Under the pieces are notes generated by a model that did no database searches, had not been told where the DNA came from, and worked only from the letters and a program-made list of their open reading frames with translations. The translations under genes were made by a program, and so were the position numbers. Below, one piece after another: positions 13,462 to 21,678 of a stretch of DNA of 25,376 nt (the first letter of the stretch is position 1; each line of letters starts with the position of its first letter). This stretch comes from a virus: positions 1 to 25,376 of IMG/VR virus record IMGVR_UViG_3300036985_000289. One strand, given 5' to 3'.

Positions 13462-13479
13462 ACGCTTAGAGATAAGCGT
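13462..13479 (+). promoter_or_regulatory. GNRA-tetraloop hairpin in the capsid-to-decoration spacer
   Basis: ACGCTTA and TAAGCGT form a perfect 7-bp stem with a GAGA (GNRA) loop. No T-run follows, so it is not a terminator. An alternative pairing of GTTGT (13478-13482) with ACAAC (13491-13495) would compete with it and occlude the bases just before the AGGAG of the next gene. RNase processing, or translation control, is plausible. Confidence 0.5.
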
Positions 13480-13512
13480 TGTTAAAACATACAACGTCAA
13501 AGGAGATTTTTT

Positions 13513-14220
13513 ATGTCAAATCCAACAAGATTTTCAAATGGTGTGTCTACAAATGATGCACAGTATTTAATGGGTAACTATCCGTTACCAAGTCCATTTA
13601 CTTCAAGTGGCTCACGTTTAACAGGTGTTGCTGAATATGCAAATGACTTTACAGAATCAGTTTCAGAGTATACAGTTACTGGTACCTCATCTACATTTGC
13701 TTTAACAGATGGTAATGGTGGTTTAGGTTTAATTACTCCAGGTGCTGCTACTACAGCTACAGCTGCTTATAAAACAGCATCTAATGTTGCTTTTGTTGCA
13801 GGTAAATCTTTATGGTTCTCAACAAGAATTAAAGCTTCAGCAGTATCAGGTACTAAAGCATTTTATGTAGGTTTAAGAAAAGGTTCAGCAACAACCGATG
13901 GTTTATGGTTTGCTAAAGCTGCATCATCAACATCAGTTAATTTAGTTTCTACAGTAGGCTCTACAGCAACTACATTAGTAACAGGTGTTGCAACAGCAGT
14001 AGCTGATACATACCTTGAATTAGGTTTATATTTTGATGGTGTAGATTTATTCGTTTATAATAATAATCTTTTAGTAGCTCGAGTTTCTGCTCCAACAATT
14101 GGTACTTCAGGTACAACTTTAACTAGTGTTGCTTTAGGCCCAGTAATGCAAATTACTCCTACAGCTACAGATACATTAACTGTTGATTACATCCTAGCAT
14201 CTACTGAAGTTACAAGATAA
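13513..14220 (+). CDS. Putative beta-sandwich structural protein (235 aa)
   Basis: AAAGGAGATT precedes the ATG. The N-terminus (RFSNGVSTND and following) is like that of capsid-associated phage proteins. Residues 40-235 look like a lectin- or LamG-type beta sandwich: VAFVAGKSLWFSTRIKAS, KAFYVGLRKGSATTDGLWFA, DTYLELGLYFDGVDLFVYNN. A head-fibre or decoration role, perhaps binding glycans, is inferred. It is Ser/Thr/Ala-rich with low charge. No enzymatic residues are seen. Confidence 0.6.
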   Translation: MSNPTRFSNGVSTNDAQYLMGNYPLPSPFTSSGSRLTGVAEYANDFTESVSEYTVTGTSSTFALTDGNGGLGLITPGAATTATAAYKTASNVAFVAGKSLWFSTRIKASAVSGTKAFYVGLRKGSATTDGLWFAKAASSTSVNLVSTVGSTATTLVTGVATAVADTYLELGLYFDGVDLFVYNNNLLVARVSAPTIGTSGTTLTSVALGPVMQITPTATDTLTVDYILASTEVTR

Positions 14221-14232
14221 TAGGAGAATAAC

Positions 14233-14649
14233 ATGGCTAATTCAGTTCAGATTCAAACGTTAGTTGATAGTGAACGTAACTTAGTTGTTAAATTAGTTGG
14301 TATCTTAGATACAAGTAACGTAAGTTTAGCTACATTAATTGACCCAGCACTTCTTGCTTCAGTTAATTCTACAGGTCTAAACTCACAAAAACCTACTAAA
14401 GTAGCAATTAAAAAAGTAACTTATGACGTAGAAGATGGCTTAGCTGTTAACCTTTATTGGGATGCCACAACAGATGTACCTATCTGGAGGTTTGTAGGTA
14501 GGGGATTTGTAATGGGAGAACAAGTAGGTTTCTTACAAAACAATGCTGGTACAGGTGTAAATGGCAAAGTTTTATATGATACAGACGGTTATTCATCAGG
14601 CTCATTATCATTCAGTTTACTAATTGAATGTATTAAGCAGTGGAGTTAA
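14233..14649 (+). CDS. Hypothetical virion protein (138 aa)
   Basis: AGGAGAA precedes the ATG. Beta-rich sequence: LVDSERNLVVKLVGILDTSN, VAIKKVTYDVEDGLAVNLYW, VGRGFVMGEQVGFLQNNAG, ending LIECIKQWS. It resembles short proteins that follow the lectin-like structural gene in related phages, as I remember. No motif identifies a function; a virion role is likely from the position between head and tail genes. Confidence 0.55.
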   Translation: MANSVQIQTLVDSERNLVVKLVGILDTSNVSLATLIDPALLASVNSTGLNSQKPTKVAIKKVTYDVEDGLAVNLYWDATTDVPIWRFVGRGFVMGEQVGFLQNNAGTGVNGKVLYDTDGYSSGSLSFSLLIECIKQWS

Positions 14650-14650
14650 T

Positions 14651-15001
14651 ATGGAAGAGATCATAGGATTATTGTTCCATGCACGTAATGTTACCCACAA
14701 AGAACATTTACGTACTAAGAGTTATGCAGCGCATAAAGCTCTTGGACATTTCTATGAAGATGTTATTGAACTAGCCGATGATCTTGCAGAAGCATATCAA
14801 GGGGATGAAGGTATTATGCCAGACATCCCTTTGTTTGCTACTACACCGACAGAGCCAGTAGATGACTTCTTAGTTAAGCAAGTAAACATGATTGAAAAAT
14901 TACGTAACTCTGCTTCTTCTAGAAAAGCTATCCAAAATATCATTGATGAAATTATTGCTTTATATTTAAGTACTATTTATAAATTAAGGAATTTATCATG
15001 A
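14651..15001 (+). CDS. DUF5856-like protein (116 aa)
   Basis: GGAG, five bases upstream, sets the ATG at 14651; the open frame extends to 14624 but without a ribosome binding site. The product has LLFHARNVTHKEHLRTKSYA, then AHKALGHFYEDVIELADDLAE and AYQGDEGI, a helical pattern I recall from DUF5856 in phages and large viruses. Its His and Glu spacing looks like a four-helix ferritin- or DPS-like bundle, although that is only inference. It overlaps the 51-aa gene by ATGA. Confidence 0.68.
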   Translation: MEEIIGLLFHARNVTHKEHLRTKSYAAHKALGHFYEDVIELADDLAEAYQGDEGIMPDIPLFATTPTEPVDDFLVKQVNMIEKLRNSASSRKAIQNIIDEIIALYLSTIYKLRNLS

Positions 15002-15153
15002 TTACTTCTGATGCTAAAGTAAAACAAATGGAGATCTCTGCTATTATTACAAGAGCAGATGGAACTATTGAAAATCTTGGAACAATTCAATATTGGCACA
15101 AGAACCCTTTTAAACGATTTTTATGGAGAATTAAAAAATGGCTACACTATTAG
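14998..15153 (+). CDS. Small basic protein (51 aa)
   Basis: Begins in the ATGA overlap with the DUF5856-like gene and ends 16 nt inside the next gene. It starts MITSDAKVKQMEISAIITRA. The N-terminal 35 residues form beta strands (DGTIENLGTIQYW); the end is strongly basic and aromatic (KNPFKRFLWRIKKWLHY), perhaps amphipathic and membrane-binding. No family is recognised. Confidence 0.6.
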   Translation: MITSDAKVKQMEISAIITRADGTIENLGTIQYWHKNPFKRFLWRIKKWLHY

Positions 15154-15503
15154 TCAATACAGGTAAAGCTGTAGTTACGAACCGTATTAAAGGTTCAGGC
15201 ACTGAGCCTAATTATGTTGCTTGGGGTACAGGTGCAGGTACTACTGCTGCTACTGATACTACTTTGTTTACAGAAGTAGGCACTAGAACCTCAGGTACAT
15301 CAACACAACAAACAACTACAACAACAAATGATACTTACCAAGTTATTGGTACAGTAACAGCTGGTTCTAGTTTAACTATTACTAATGCTGGATTATTTGA
15401 TGCTTTAACTGTTGGTAACTTGTTTGTTAAAGGTGACTTCACTGGAGTTGCTTTAACTTCTGGTGACAGTATTCAGTTTACTTTCAAAACGCAATTTAGT
15501 TAA
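15138..15503 (+). CDS. Small tail or head-fibre structural protein (121 aa)
   Basis: GGAG with an intervening AATTAAAAA precedes the ATG. The pattern NYVAWGTGAGTTAATDTTLF, then EVGTRTSG, and TITNAGLFDALTVGNLFVKG, then SGDSIQFTFKTQF is common in short phage baseplate- or tail-fibre-like structural proteins (beta barrel). It is Thr- and Gly-rich. Likely a virion component; precise location not determined. Confidence 0.6.
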   Translation: MATLLVNTGKAVVTNRIKGSGTEPNYVAWGTGAGTTAATDTTLFTEVGTRTSGTSTQQTTTTTNDTYQVIGTVTAGSSLTITNAGLFDALTVGNLFVKGDFTGVALTSGDSIQFTFKTQFS

Positions 15504-15524
15504 TTTTGATTGGGGCCTTGAGCT

Positions 15525-16505
15525 GTGGCTCTTAATCAATCTGCAGTTAATGTAGAGGTAGTCAATGGAAGTGCTGGTGGAACTGTATTCACTAAGGCAT
15601 TATCTGTTGTTACCTCTGCTACAGCTTCTTTTTTAAGAGGTATTGGTGCTTTAAAAACTATTACAAGTACAAGTTCTGTACTTATAACACAGGCCCTTAC
15701 CTATGCTAAATCTTTACTAGCTTCAAGTACATCTGTTGTAACTATAGTAAGAGCTTTTGATAAGATTATTACTTTAATAAATGTTTTATCAACAGCTACT
15801 ATAAATCTTGTTACAATATTTTCTAGAATACTTTCTGCTACTTCATCTAGTACAGTTACTTTAATTAAAGAAATAGGTCTATTAATAACTTCTTCTATAG
15901 TATCTTCAATAGTTACTATAGCACAACAATTAAGTTATTTAAAAACTTTATCTGTTACAAGTACCGTTATTCCTATTTTACAACGTTACTTTAGTAAAAT
16001 TATTTTAGAAGTACAAGTAGTTGCAGCTACTATTTTATTAGCTACTAATAGGCTTATTACATTACTAGCTTATTCAAGTACATCAGTTACTATTACAAAA
16101 GCTATAGATAAAACTATAGATTTAGTAGTTTCTACAGTTACTGCTACTTTAACTAAAACACTAGCTTTAATTAAAACTTTAAGTATCTCTGTAAGCTCAT
16201 TAGTAACTTTAGTAGTAGCTAGATTTTACTTTAGAACTTTAACTGTAGTTTCATCAGTAACAGCAACAGTTAATAAATTCTTTAATAATGTATTGACAAT
16301 TTCGGTAAATTGTGGTATTATATTAAGTAGAGCTGTAAATAAGACTCTATCTGTACTATCCACAGTAATACCTCAATTAGTTGTAGCAGCTATCTTTTTA
16401 TTAATATTTCCAGTAGATAGAATAATCTATGCTGCGGAAAGAATAAGAAATGCTACTATAATTAAATTTAGAACCATATTCGCTGATAAGGATACTAGAG
16501 CATGA
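15525..16505 (+). CDS. Hydrophobic tandem-repeat protein (326 aa)
   Basis: Starts at GTG with weak GGGG upstream. Residues about 20-295 are built of some thirteen degenerate units of 19-22 residues of the form [ST]-x-V-T-hydrophobic, then a K/R position, then a hydrophobic strand (for example TSVTITKAIDKTIDLVVST and VTATLTKTLALIKTLSISVS). Charge is very low apart from the recurring K/R. The last 35 residues (VDRIIYAAERIRNATIIKFR) are more charged. I recall Ser/Thr/Val repeat proteins in uncultivated phages but know no function. Options are a solenoid fibre shaft, a membrane-inserting ejection protein, or a host-surface protein. It overlaps the next gene by ATGA. Confidence 0.7.
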   Translation: MALNQSAVNVEVVNGSAGGTVFTKALSVVTSATASFLRGIGALKTITSTSSVLITQALTYAKSLLASSTSVVTIVRAFDKIITLINVLSTATINLVTIFSRILSATSSSTVTLIKEIGLLITSSIVSSIVTIAQQLSYLKTLSVTSTVIPILQRYFSKIILEVQVVAATILLATNRLITLLAYSSTSVTITKAIDKTIDLVVSTVTATLTKTLALIKTLSISVSSLVTLVVARFYFRTLTVVSSVTATVNKFFNNVLTISVNCGIILSRAVNKTLSVLSTVIPQLVVAAIFLLIFPVDRIIYAAERIRNATIIKFRTIFADKDTRA

Positions 16506-16813
16506 GTGCTTCTTTTTCGTATAAAATAACCACAGAAAATGAACAGTTTACATTTGACTTTTCTACGGTAATGTCTTCAGGAGAAACAATCTCCTTGGCA
16601 ACTTCAACAGTACAAGTAGTATCAGGTACTGATCCAAGTCCTACAGCTATTTTAGTAGGATCACCTGTTATAAATGGACAAGTAGTTTCACAAAGAATAT
16701 CAGGTGGTTTAGATGGTGTTATTTATCGTATAGAAGTAACAGCCACTACATCAGCAACTAATGTTTTTACTATTGTAGCAGATCTTCCAGTTTTATCTCC
16801 AATTAACGTCTAG
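16502..16813 (+). CDS. Small Ig-like structural protein (103 aa)
   Basis: Starts inside the stop of the repeat protein (ATGA). Strand-rich: ENEQFTFDFSTVMSSGETIS, GQVVSQRISGGLDGVIYRIE, then VTATTSATNVFTIVADLPVL. This fits a small immunoglobulin-like or fibre-attachment module of the kind encoded beside phage fibre genes. It probably pairs with the preceding or following virion proteins. No catalytic residues are visible. Confidence 0.55.
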   Translation: MSASFSYKITTENEQFTFDFSTVMSSGETISLATSTVQVVSGTDPSPTAILVGSPVINGQVVSQRISGGLDGVIYRIEVTATTSATNVFTIVADLPVLSPINV

Positions 16814-16822
16814 GAGAATCCT

Positions 16823-17239
16823 TTGAGCTACACCCCTAGATATGACAATGGAGATTGGATAGCAGACTGTGATATCTGTGGTCGTAAATATAAAGCTAGT
16901 GCATTAAGCGAACGTTGGGATGGTTTAATGTGTTGTGATGATGACTGGGAAATCCGTCAACCACAAGACTTTGTAAGAGGTGTTCCTGATACTCAGATAG
17001 CTCCTTGGTTGAGACCTGAACCTCCAGATTACTTTATACCTATAGCATTTACTGCTCCAGCAGCTAATTTTAATGTTACTAGTAACTGTAGTTTATTAGT
17101 TCAATATGTAGAAGGTCCTGCTAAACAAAATATTACAAGTATAGTTACAGCATTCTTATCATGGGTAAGAAGGTTTCCTGTAAGTCCAGGTGCAAGAGAA
17201 GTTAACGGTTCATCAATTAATACAAACTCAATAAATTAA
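16823..17239 (+). CDS. Zinc-finger-like virion protein (138 aa)
   Basis: TTG start at 16823 with AGGAG six bases upstream; no better start is in frame. CDICGRKYKAS (Cys16, Cys19) and a second pair, CC, at 37-38 before DDDWEIRQPQDFVRGVPD make a zinc-knuckle-like N-terminus that I recall from phage structural proteins downstream of the capsid. The rest (from residue 65) is a short beta-rich domain with a basic end (LSWVRRFPVSPG). A structural or attachment role is likely. Confidence 0.65.
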   Translation: MSYTPRYDNGDWIADCDICGRKYKASALSERWDGLMCCDDDWEIRQPQDFVRGVPDTQIAPWLRPEPPDYFIPIAFTAPAANFNVTSNCSLLVQYVEGPAKQNITSIVTAFLSWVRRFPVSPGAREVNGSSINTNSIN

Positions 17240-17250
17240 TAGGATAGTCT

Positions 17251-17733
17251 ATGTCATCGAATTATCAATTTACCAATAATGCCGCCTCTACATTAGCGTC
17301 TAGTATCCTTATAGGAGCTACTTCTTTAACTGTAGCAGCAGGTACTGGTGGTTTATTTCCTACCTTAACAGGCTCTAACTTCTTCTATTGTACTCTACAG
17401 AATACAGCTGGTACTGTAATTGAAATTGTTAAAGTTACAGCAAGATCAACAGATACATTTACTATTGTAAGAGCTCAGGAAGGTACATCAGCTTCTGCAT
17501 TTGCTTTAGGTGATAAAGTAGAACTAAGACTTACAGCTGGTGAGATTAATTTATTATTTAGTGGTGTTACTCAAGGATCTGGTACTGATCAAGTATTCCA
17601 AGAGAATGGTTTAACAGTAAATACAAGCTATACATTAACAACAAGCCGTAATGCAATGAGTGTAGGTCCAATCACAGTTGCTTCTGGTGCAACAGTTACT
17701 ATCCCTAGCGGTGCTAGATGGGTAGTCCTTTAG
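17251..17733 (+). CDS. Putative tail fibre/attachment protein (160 aa)
   Basis: Beta-rich: FTNNAASTLASSILIGATSL, TVAAGTGGLFPTLTG, then EIVKVTARSTDTFTIVRAQE and GDKVELRLTAGEINLLF. This NNAASTLA...EIVKVTAR...VRAQEGT pattern is common at the N-termini of phage fibre-like proteins, so the gene probably encodes the virion-attached part of a fibre. It leads directly into the S74 fibre. GATAG lies before the ATG. Confidence 0.68.
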   Translation: MSSNYQFTNNAASTLASSILIGATSLTVAAGTGGLFPTLTGSNFFYCTLQNTAGTVIEIVKVTARSTDTFTIVRAQEGTSASAFALGDKVELRLTAGEINLLFSGVTQGSGTDQVFQENGLTVNTSYTLTTSRNAMSVGPITVASGATVTIPSGARWVVL

Positions 17734-17742
17734 GAGAAATAA

Positions 17743-18708
17743 ATGGCATCAACCATAAACGCAAGTACAAGTCCAGCAGCCATAGTCCAAACGGCTGACG
17801 GCACAGGAATTTTAGCTTTACAAACAGGTAACACCACAGCAGTTACTATAGACGCATCACAGAATGTAGGGATTGGCACTACAAGTCCCGTTGGAACAGC
17901 TGGAGTTAAACTTGATGTTCGTGGAAGTATTACAGGTGGAGCAGCTGGAAACGGAAGAGCTTCTCTTGAACAAGGTACAGCAACAAATTCAGGATATTTA
18001 GCTGTTTGGAATACGGATATATCAACACGATTAGGTTATGTTGGATATGCTACTTTAGCTGGAAGTGGAACATTTAATGTTATGTCTGATAATTCTACAA
18101 ATGCTTTGGCTTTTGGCACTAACGCCACAGAACGTATGCGTATAGACTCTAGTGGTCATGTTTATGTTGGCACAACAACATTTGTTCCAGGAGAAGGAAA
18201 TACTGCAACCGGAGTAATGATTGCTAATACAGGAAAAGGCTTTTTTTCTAATGGTTCAGATAGTGCAATAAATGCAAACAGAAATAATGATGGTGGTCTT
18301 ATAATTTGTAGAAGAAGTGGAAATTCAGTAGGTAGCATTTCAGTCACTTCATCTGCTACTGCTTATAATACTTCATCAGACTATCGTTTAAAAGAAAACA
18401 TTGCACCAATGATAGGTGCGCTAGATACAGTAGCTCAACTTAAACCTGTTACATACAAATGGAAAATAGATGGCTCTGATGGTCAAGGTTTTATTGCGCA
18501 TGAGTTACAAGAGGTTGTACCTGATTGTGTAACAGGTGAAAAAGATGCTGTAGATGAAGAAGGTAATCCAGTTCATCAAGGTGTTGATACATCATTTCTA
18601 GTAGCTACTCTAACAGCAGCCATCCAAGAACAACAAACCTTGATTGTTTCACAATCTGATCTCATCAACAGTTTAACAGCAAGAGTAACAGCATTGGAGG
18701 CTAAATAA
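17743..18708 (+). CDS. Tail fibre with Peptidase S74 (intramolecular chaperone) domain
   Basis: 321 aa, AGGAG upstream. Residues 1-60 include the frequently seen DASQNVGIGTTSP stretch, and the middle (60-205) is beta-rich. The C-terminal domain starts near S212 with SDYRLKENIAPMIGALDTVA, then LKPVTYKWK and GFIAHELQEVVPDCV. This is the S74 endosialidase-type chaperone that trimerises the fibre and then cuts itself off just before the conserved Ser of the SDxRLKENI motif. A short coiled coil (290-320) ends the protein. It ends in a TAATG overlap with the next fibre gene. Confidence 0.88.
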   Translation: MASTINASTSPAAIVQTADGTGILALQTGNTTAVTIDASQNVGIGTTSPVGTAGVKLDVRGSITGGAAGNGRASLEQGTATNSGYLAVWNTDISTRLGYVGYATLAGSGTFNVMSDNSTNALAFGTNATERMRIDSSGHVYVGTTTFVPGEGNTATGVMIANTGKGFFSNGSDSAINANRNNDGGLIICRRSGNSVGSISVTSSATAYNTSSDYRLKENIAPMIGALDTVAQLKPVTYKWKIDGSDGQGFIAHELQEVVPDCVTGEKDAVDEEGNPVHQGVDTSFLVATLTAAIQEQQTLIVSQSDLINSLTARVTALEAK

Positions 18709-19313
18709 TGTCAAGCGTAATCATAGCTGGAGATACCAGCGGTACCATAACACTTAATGCTCCAGCAGTATCAGGCACAACGACACTTACGTTGCCTACT
18801 ACTAGTGGGACTGTATTAACATCTGCTAGTTCTTTGACAGCTAGTCAATTACCAACTGGTAGCGTATTGCAAGTAGTTAATTATAGTTTTGGAACTTACA
18901 CTAACACAACAGCACAAATTCCTATTGATAATACAATACCTCAAAATACAGAGGGAACTGAATTAATGACTGTTTCTATTACACCTACATCTTCTTCAAA
19001 TAAATTAATTATTGATGTTCTAGTTAACTCATGTAATGACAACTCTGGAAGGTCTCAAACAATAGCATTATTTCAGGACTCTACTGCAAATGCGTTAAAT
19101 GCAAGTTGGGCATATCAACCTTCTGGCGGAACTGTTCCCATGTCTCAAATGATAATTAAACATTACATGACAGCTGGCACAACATCATCTACAACATTTA
19201 AAGTAAGATATGGTCCAAGTTCATTAACAACATTTGCTGTAAATGGAGATGGAAGCCAAAAATATGGCGGTGTATTTATTTCATCAATTACAGTTACGGA
19301 GGTAAAAGGATAA
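18708..19313 (+). CDS. Putative fibre-tip or receptor-binding protein (201 aa)
   Basis: N-terminus: DTSGTITLNAPAVSGTTTLT, LPTTSGTVLTSASSLTASQL, a repetitive attachment motif typical of phage fibres. The C-terminal part (60-201) is a jelly-roll-like domain with SSSNKLIIDVLVN, QTIALFQDSTANAL and KVRYGPSSLTTFAVNG. No chaperone domain is present. It lies between the S74 fibre and a 92-aa companion gene, so it may be an alternative fibre tip. Confidence 0.68.
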   Translation: MSSVIIAGDTSGTITLNAPAVSGTTTLTLPTTSGTVLTSASSLTASQLPTGSVLQVVNYSFGTYTNTTAQIPIDNTIPQNTEGTELMTVSITPTSSSNKLIIDVLVNSCNDNSGRSQTIALFQDSTANALNASWAYQPSGGTVPMSQMIIKHYMTAGTTSSTTFKVRYGPSSLTTFAVNGDGSQKYGGVFISSITVTEVKG

Positions 19314-19591
19314 TGAATAGGATAAAATCAATATATAAACTCTACCCTAATGTAGTTTCTATGGTAGCTGATGAGGCTTTTGATAAAGATGGAAATAAAG
19401 TAGAGATTGACTTAGCATTAGTTAATGCATGGGTAGATCCAGAAGCATACAAAGATAAACGTGCATCAGAGTATCCACCATATACAGACTACCTAGATGG
19501 TATTGTCAAAGGTGACAACGCACAAGTGCAAGCATACATAGACGCTTGTAAAGCAGTTAAGAATAAGTACCCTAAAGGAACAACATTATGA
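19313..19591 (+). CDS. Small fibre-companion protein (92 aa)
   Basis: TAATG overlap with the preceding fibre gene and ATGA overlap with the next. The C-terminal stretch YPPYTDYLDGIVKGDNAQVQ, then [19 protein letters not shown] resembles short proteins encoded next to phage fibres (DUF-type tail-fibre companions that I recall as chaperone-like or as unknown). The N-terminal IYKLYPNVVSMVADEAFDK is of mixed type. Function in fibre assembly is inferred. Confidence 0.6.
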   Translation: MNRIKSIYKLYPNVVSMVADEAFDKDGNKVEIDLALVNAWVDPEAYKDKRASEYPPYTDYLDGIVKGDNAQVQAYIDACKAVKNKYPKGTTL

Positions 19592-20688
19592 GCATGATTT
19601 TAGACGGCAGTAACGGCGTTACCTTTAACGACGCATCTCTACAAGGAGCTGCAGCGTCACCTTATGTGCTAAAGAACCGTATTATAAATGGTGCGATGGT
19701 GATTGACCAAAGAAATGCTGGTGCTAGTGTTACTATTACTGCTAACCCACAATATACTCTTGATAGATGGTTTGCTGGTGTAACTAACGCATCTAAAATA
19801 AGTGTTCAGCAAAGTTCTACAGCACCAACTGGATTTACAAACTCTATGTTAGTTACTTCATTAGCAGCGACAACTCCTGGGACTAATGATGTTTATTATA
19901 TTGCACAAAGTATTGAAGGATATAATGTAGCAGATTTAGACTTTGGTAAAGCTACTGCTAAAACAATTACAATTTCATTTTGGGTTCGTAGTTCATTAAC
20001 TGGAACTTTTGGTGCGGTCTTATTAAATGCTGGTAGTAATAGGTCTTTTCCATTTAACTATACTATTTCAACAGCTAATACTTGGACTCAAATTACTCAA
20101 ACAATAGCTGGAGATACTACAGGAACTTGGCTTACAGATAATAGCACAGGATTTCAATTAAGATTTGGTCTTGGTGCTGGCTCTACATATCAAGGTGTAG
20201 CTGGTTCATGGGGAACTACTAATGCCGTAACAACAACTACAGCAACAAATATCGTAGCAACAAACGGAGCTACATGGTATGTCACAGGTGTCCAACTAGA
20301 AATAGGCTCAACAGCAACACCATTTGAACGCAGACTTTATGGTCAGGAATTGGCTAATTGTCAGAGGTATTATCAACGTAATGTTGTAGGGCCTTCAACT
20401 CTTGCTGCATTTATGGTTGGGGTAGTAGGCTCTGCTACACAAGCTCAACGTCTTTGTGGTCCACTATCTGTAACTATGCGAGCAAGTCCTACATTTAATT
20501 ATAATAGCGTGAGGTTATACGATGTTGGAGCAGCTCCACCAGTTACATCAATTGCTGGTCAGGCTTGTAGTCCAACAATTGCGTCGGTTGATTTGAATGC
20601 ATCTACTGGCGGCTTAACTGTTGGAAGAGCTGTTGTTTTAATTGAGAATAGTTCGAGTGCTTTTACTGAATTTACAGCGGAGTTATAA
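19588..20688 (+). CDS. Tail fibre protein with carbohydrate-binding-like domain (366 aa)
   Basis: AAGGA lies eight bases before the ATG. Residues 1-35 contain a [12 protein letters not shown] attachment motif and [20 protein letters not shown], widespread in phage fibres. Residues about 60-240 form a jelly-roll: [40 protein letters not shown], and [20 protein letters not shown], followed by [11 protein letters not shown], typical of phage fibre heads. The rest (265-366) is a second beta-rich domain, perhaps the host-binding tip. A small companion ORF follows. Confidence 0.78.
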   Translation: MSMILDGSNGVTFNDASLQGAAASPYVLKNRIINGAMVIDQRNAGASVTITANPQYTLDRWFAGVTNASKISVQQSSTAPTGFTNSMLVTSLAATTPGTNDVYYIAQSIEGYNVADLDFGKATAKTITISFWVRSSLTGTFGAVLLNAGSNRSFPFNYTISTANTWTQITQTIAGDTTGTWLTDNSTGFQLRFGLGAGSTYQGVAGSWGTTNAVTTTTATNIVATNGATWYVTGVQLEIGSTATPFERRLYGQELANCQRYYQRNVVGPSTLAAFMVGVVGSATQAQRLCGPLSVTMRASPTFNYNSVRLYDVGAAPPVTSIAGQACSPTIASVDLNASTGGLTVGRAVVLIENSSSAFTEFTAEL

Positions 20689-20689
20689 T

Positions 20690-20851
20690 ATGTATAAACA
20701 ATGTATAAATTTAATGGACAAATCAATTGCTAATTGCATAATTCGTTTAAGTGATGGAGCAGCAATTCCATTTGACCCAGCAAATTCAGACTACCAAGCC
20801 TACCTTAAATGGTTAGACGAAGGCAACACACCGTTACCAGCGGATGAGTAA
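20690..20851 (+). CDS. Small fibre-assembly-like protein (53 aa)
   Basis: GGAG, seven bases upstream, sets ATG at 20690, two bases after the fibre stop; the longer frame from 20642 lies inside the fibre gene. The C-terminus [20 protein letters not shown] matches the YxxYLxWxxEGNTPxPAD end of short phage fibre-associated proteins that I remember. The start [20 protein letters not shown] is of unknown type. Likely a fibre chaperone or companion. Confidence 0.6.
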   Translation: MYKQCINLMDKSIANCIIRLSDGAAIPFDPANSDYQAYLKWLDEGNTPLPADE

Positions 20852-20919
20852 TGAAGATCTTAGTTGGAGTCTTAGTTGTACTTTGTCTACTTGCTTGGGT
20901 ACATTGTTTAGGAGGGTAA
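20851..20919 (+). CDS. 22-aa membrane peptide
   Basis: A TAATG overlap joins it to the previous gene, and it ends one base before the next ATG. Product [20 protein letters not shown] is almost entirely a transmembrane helix or lipoprotein-like signal peptide, with no separate ribosome binding site beyond GGATGAG. It carries the AGGAGGG of the next gene. A leader or lysis-related peptide is possible; real existence is not proven. Confidence 0.4.
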   Translation: MKILVGVLVVLCLLAWVHCLGG

Positions 20920-20920
20920 A

Positions 20921-21193
20921 ATGAATATGGAAAAAATAACTAACATGTTGTTCCCAGTGATAGTCTCGGCTATTGCTTGGTTACTTACTTCAATGTCATC
21001 TATTCAAGCTGACTTAATTAATATTAAATCTAAAATGCCTATTCTTATTACAGAACAAGGTGTGCCGACTGACAGCCCAATATCAGCAGAACAAAGAGCG
21101 AGAGTTAAAGAAGAACTAAAAGCACAGATTGCGGAACTAAGTATTCGTGTAAGACTTTTAGAGGAACACGAAAAAACAAAGGGAAATAGATAA
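20921..21193 (+). CDS. Membrane-anchored coiled-coil protein, i-spanin- or holin-accessory-like (90 aa)
   Basis: AGGAGGG with a 4-nt spacer precedes the ATG. One hydrophobic segment (about 11-28, FPVIVSAIAWLLTSMSSI) is followed by a soluble part with a predicted coiled coil (EEQRARVKEELKAQIAELSI-like, residues about 57-90). N-terminal anchor plus coiled coil is the Rz-type i-spanin topology, but no Rz1 partner is clear, so a holin-associated protein is also possible. It opens the lysis block. Confidence 0.5.
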   Translation: MNMEKITNMLFPVIVSAIAWLLTSMSSIQADLINIKSKMPILITEQGVPTDSPISAEQRARVKEELKAQIAELSIRVRLLEEHEKTKGNR

Positions 21194-21678
21194 TGTTTAG
21201 TATCCTCTCATCCATACTAGGTTTTGCTACTGCTGGTTTACCAAGTATTCTTGGTTTCTTCCAACAAAAAGGTGATCAGTCTCATGAGCGTGAGATGGCT
21301 AGATTACAAAATGAACAGACTATGGCTATGGCCCAGGCTGGTTTTGTAGCACAAGAGAAGGTAGCTGCTATTGAATTAGAAGGTACCTATGCTGAAACTT
21401 TTGCACAAGAAAGACAGGCTCTTTATGAACACGATGCTAAAATTGTATCAGAATCTGCTCAATGGGTTAAGACTCTTAACGCTTCGGTTAGACCTATTGT
21501 TGCTTTTACTTTTGTTGGTTTACTTTTATTTGTTGATGTAGCTGGTTTTATTTGGGCTGTAAAGACTGTAGGATTTAGTCGTGAGTCTATGGACGTTATA
21601 TTTTCATCTGATGAAATGGCTATTGTAGGTTCTATTATTGGTTTTTATTTTGGTGCTAGGACTTGGGAAAAGAAATAA
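21193..21678 (+). CDS. Putative holin (3-TM type, 161 aa)
   Basis: Hydrophobic segments: residues 2-23 (FSILSSILGFATAGLPSILG), 101-125 (PIVAFTFVGLLLFVDVAGFI) and 142-157 (MAIVGSIIGFYFGARTW). A central amphipathic Gln/Glu/Ala-rich region (24-95) lies between the first two. The IIGFYFGARTW ending and this layout resemble the holin family used for gene-transfer-agent release, as I recall. It would permeabilise the inner membrane so the endolysin directly downstream can act. The overlap with the previous gene is 1 nt. Confidence 0.7.
   Translation: MFSILSSILGFATAGLPSILGFFQQKGDQSHEREMARLQNEQTMAMAQAGFVAQEKVAAIELEGTYAETFAQERQALYEHDAKIVSESAQWVKTLNASVRPIVAFTFVGLLLFVDVAGFIWAVKTVGFSRESMDVIFSSDEMAIVGSIIGFYFGARTWEKK

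Noticed and set aside
17251-20851. Diversity-generating retroelement in the fibre genes
   Set aside because: No reverse transcriptase gene and no template/variable repeat pair is visible in the window.
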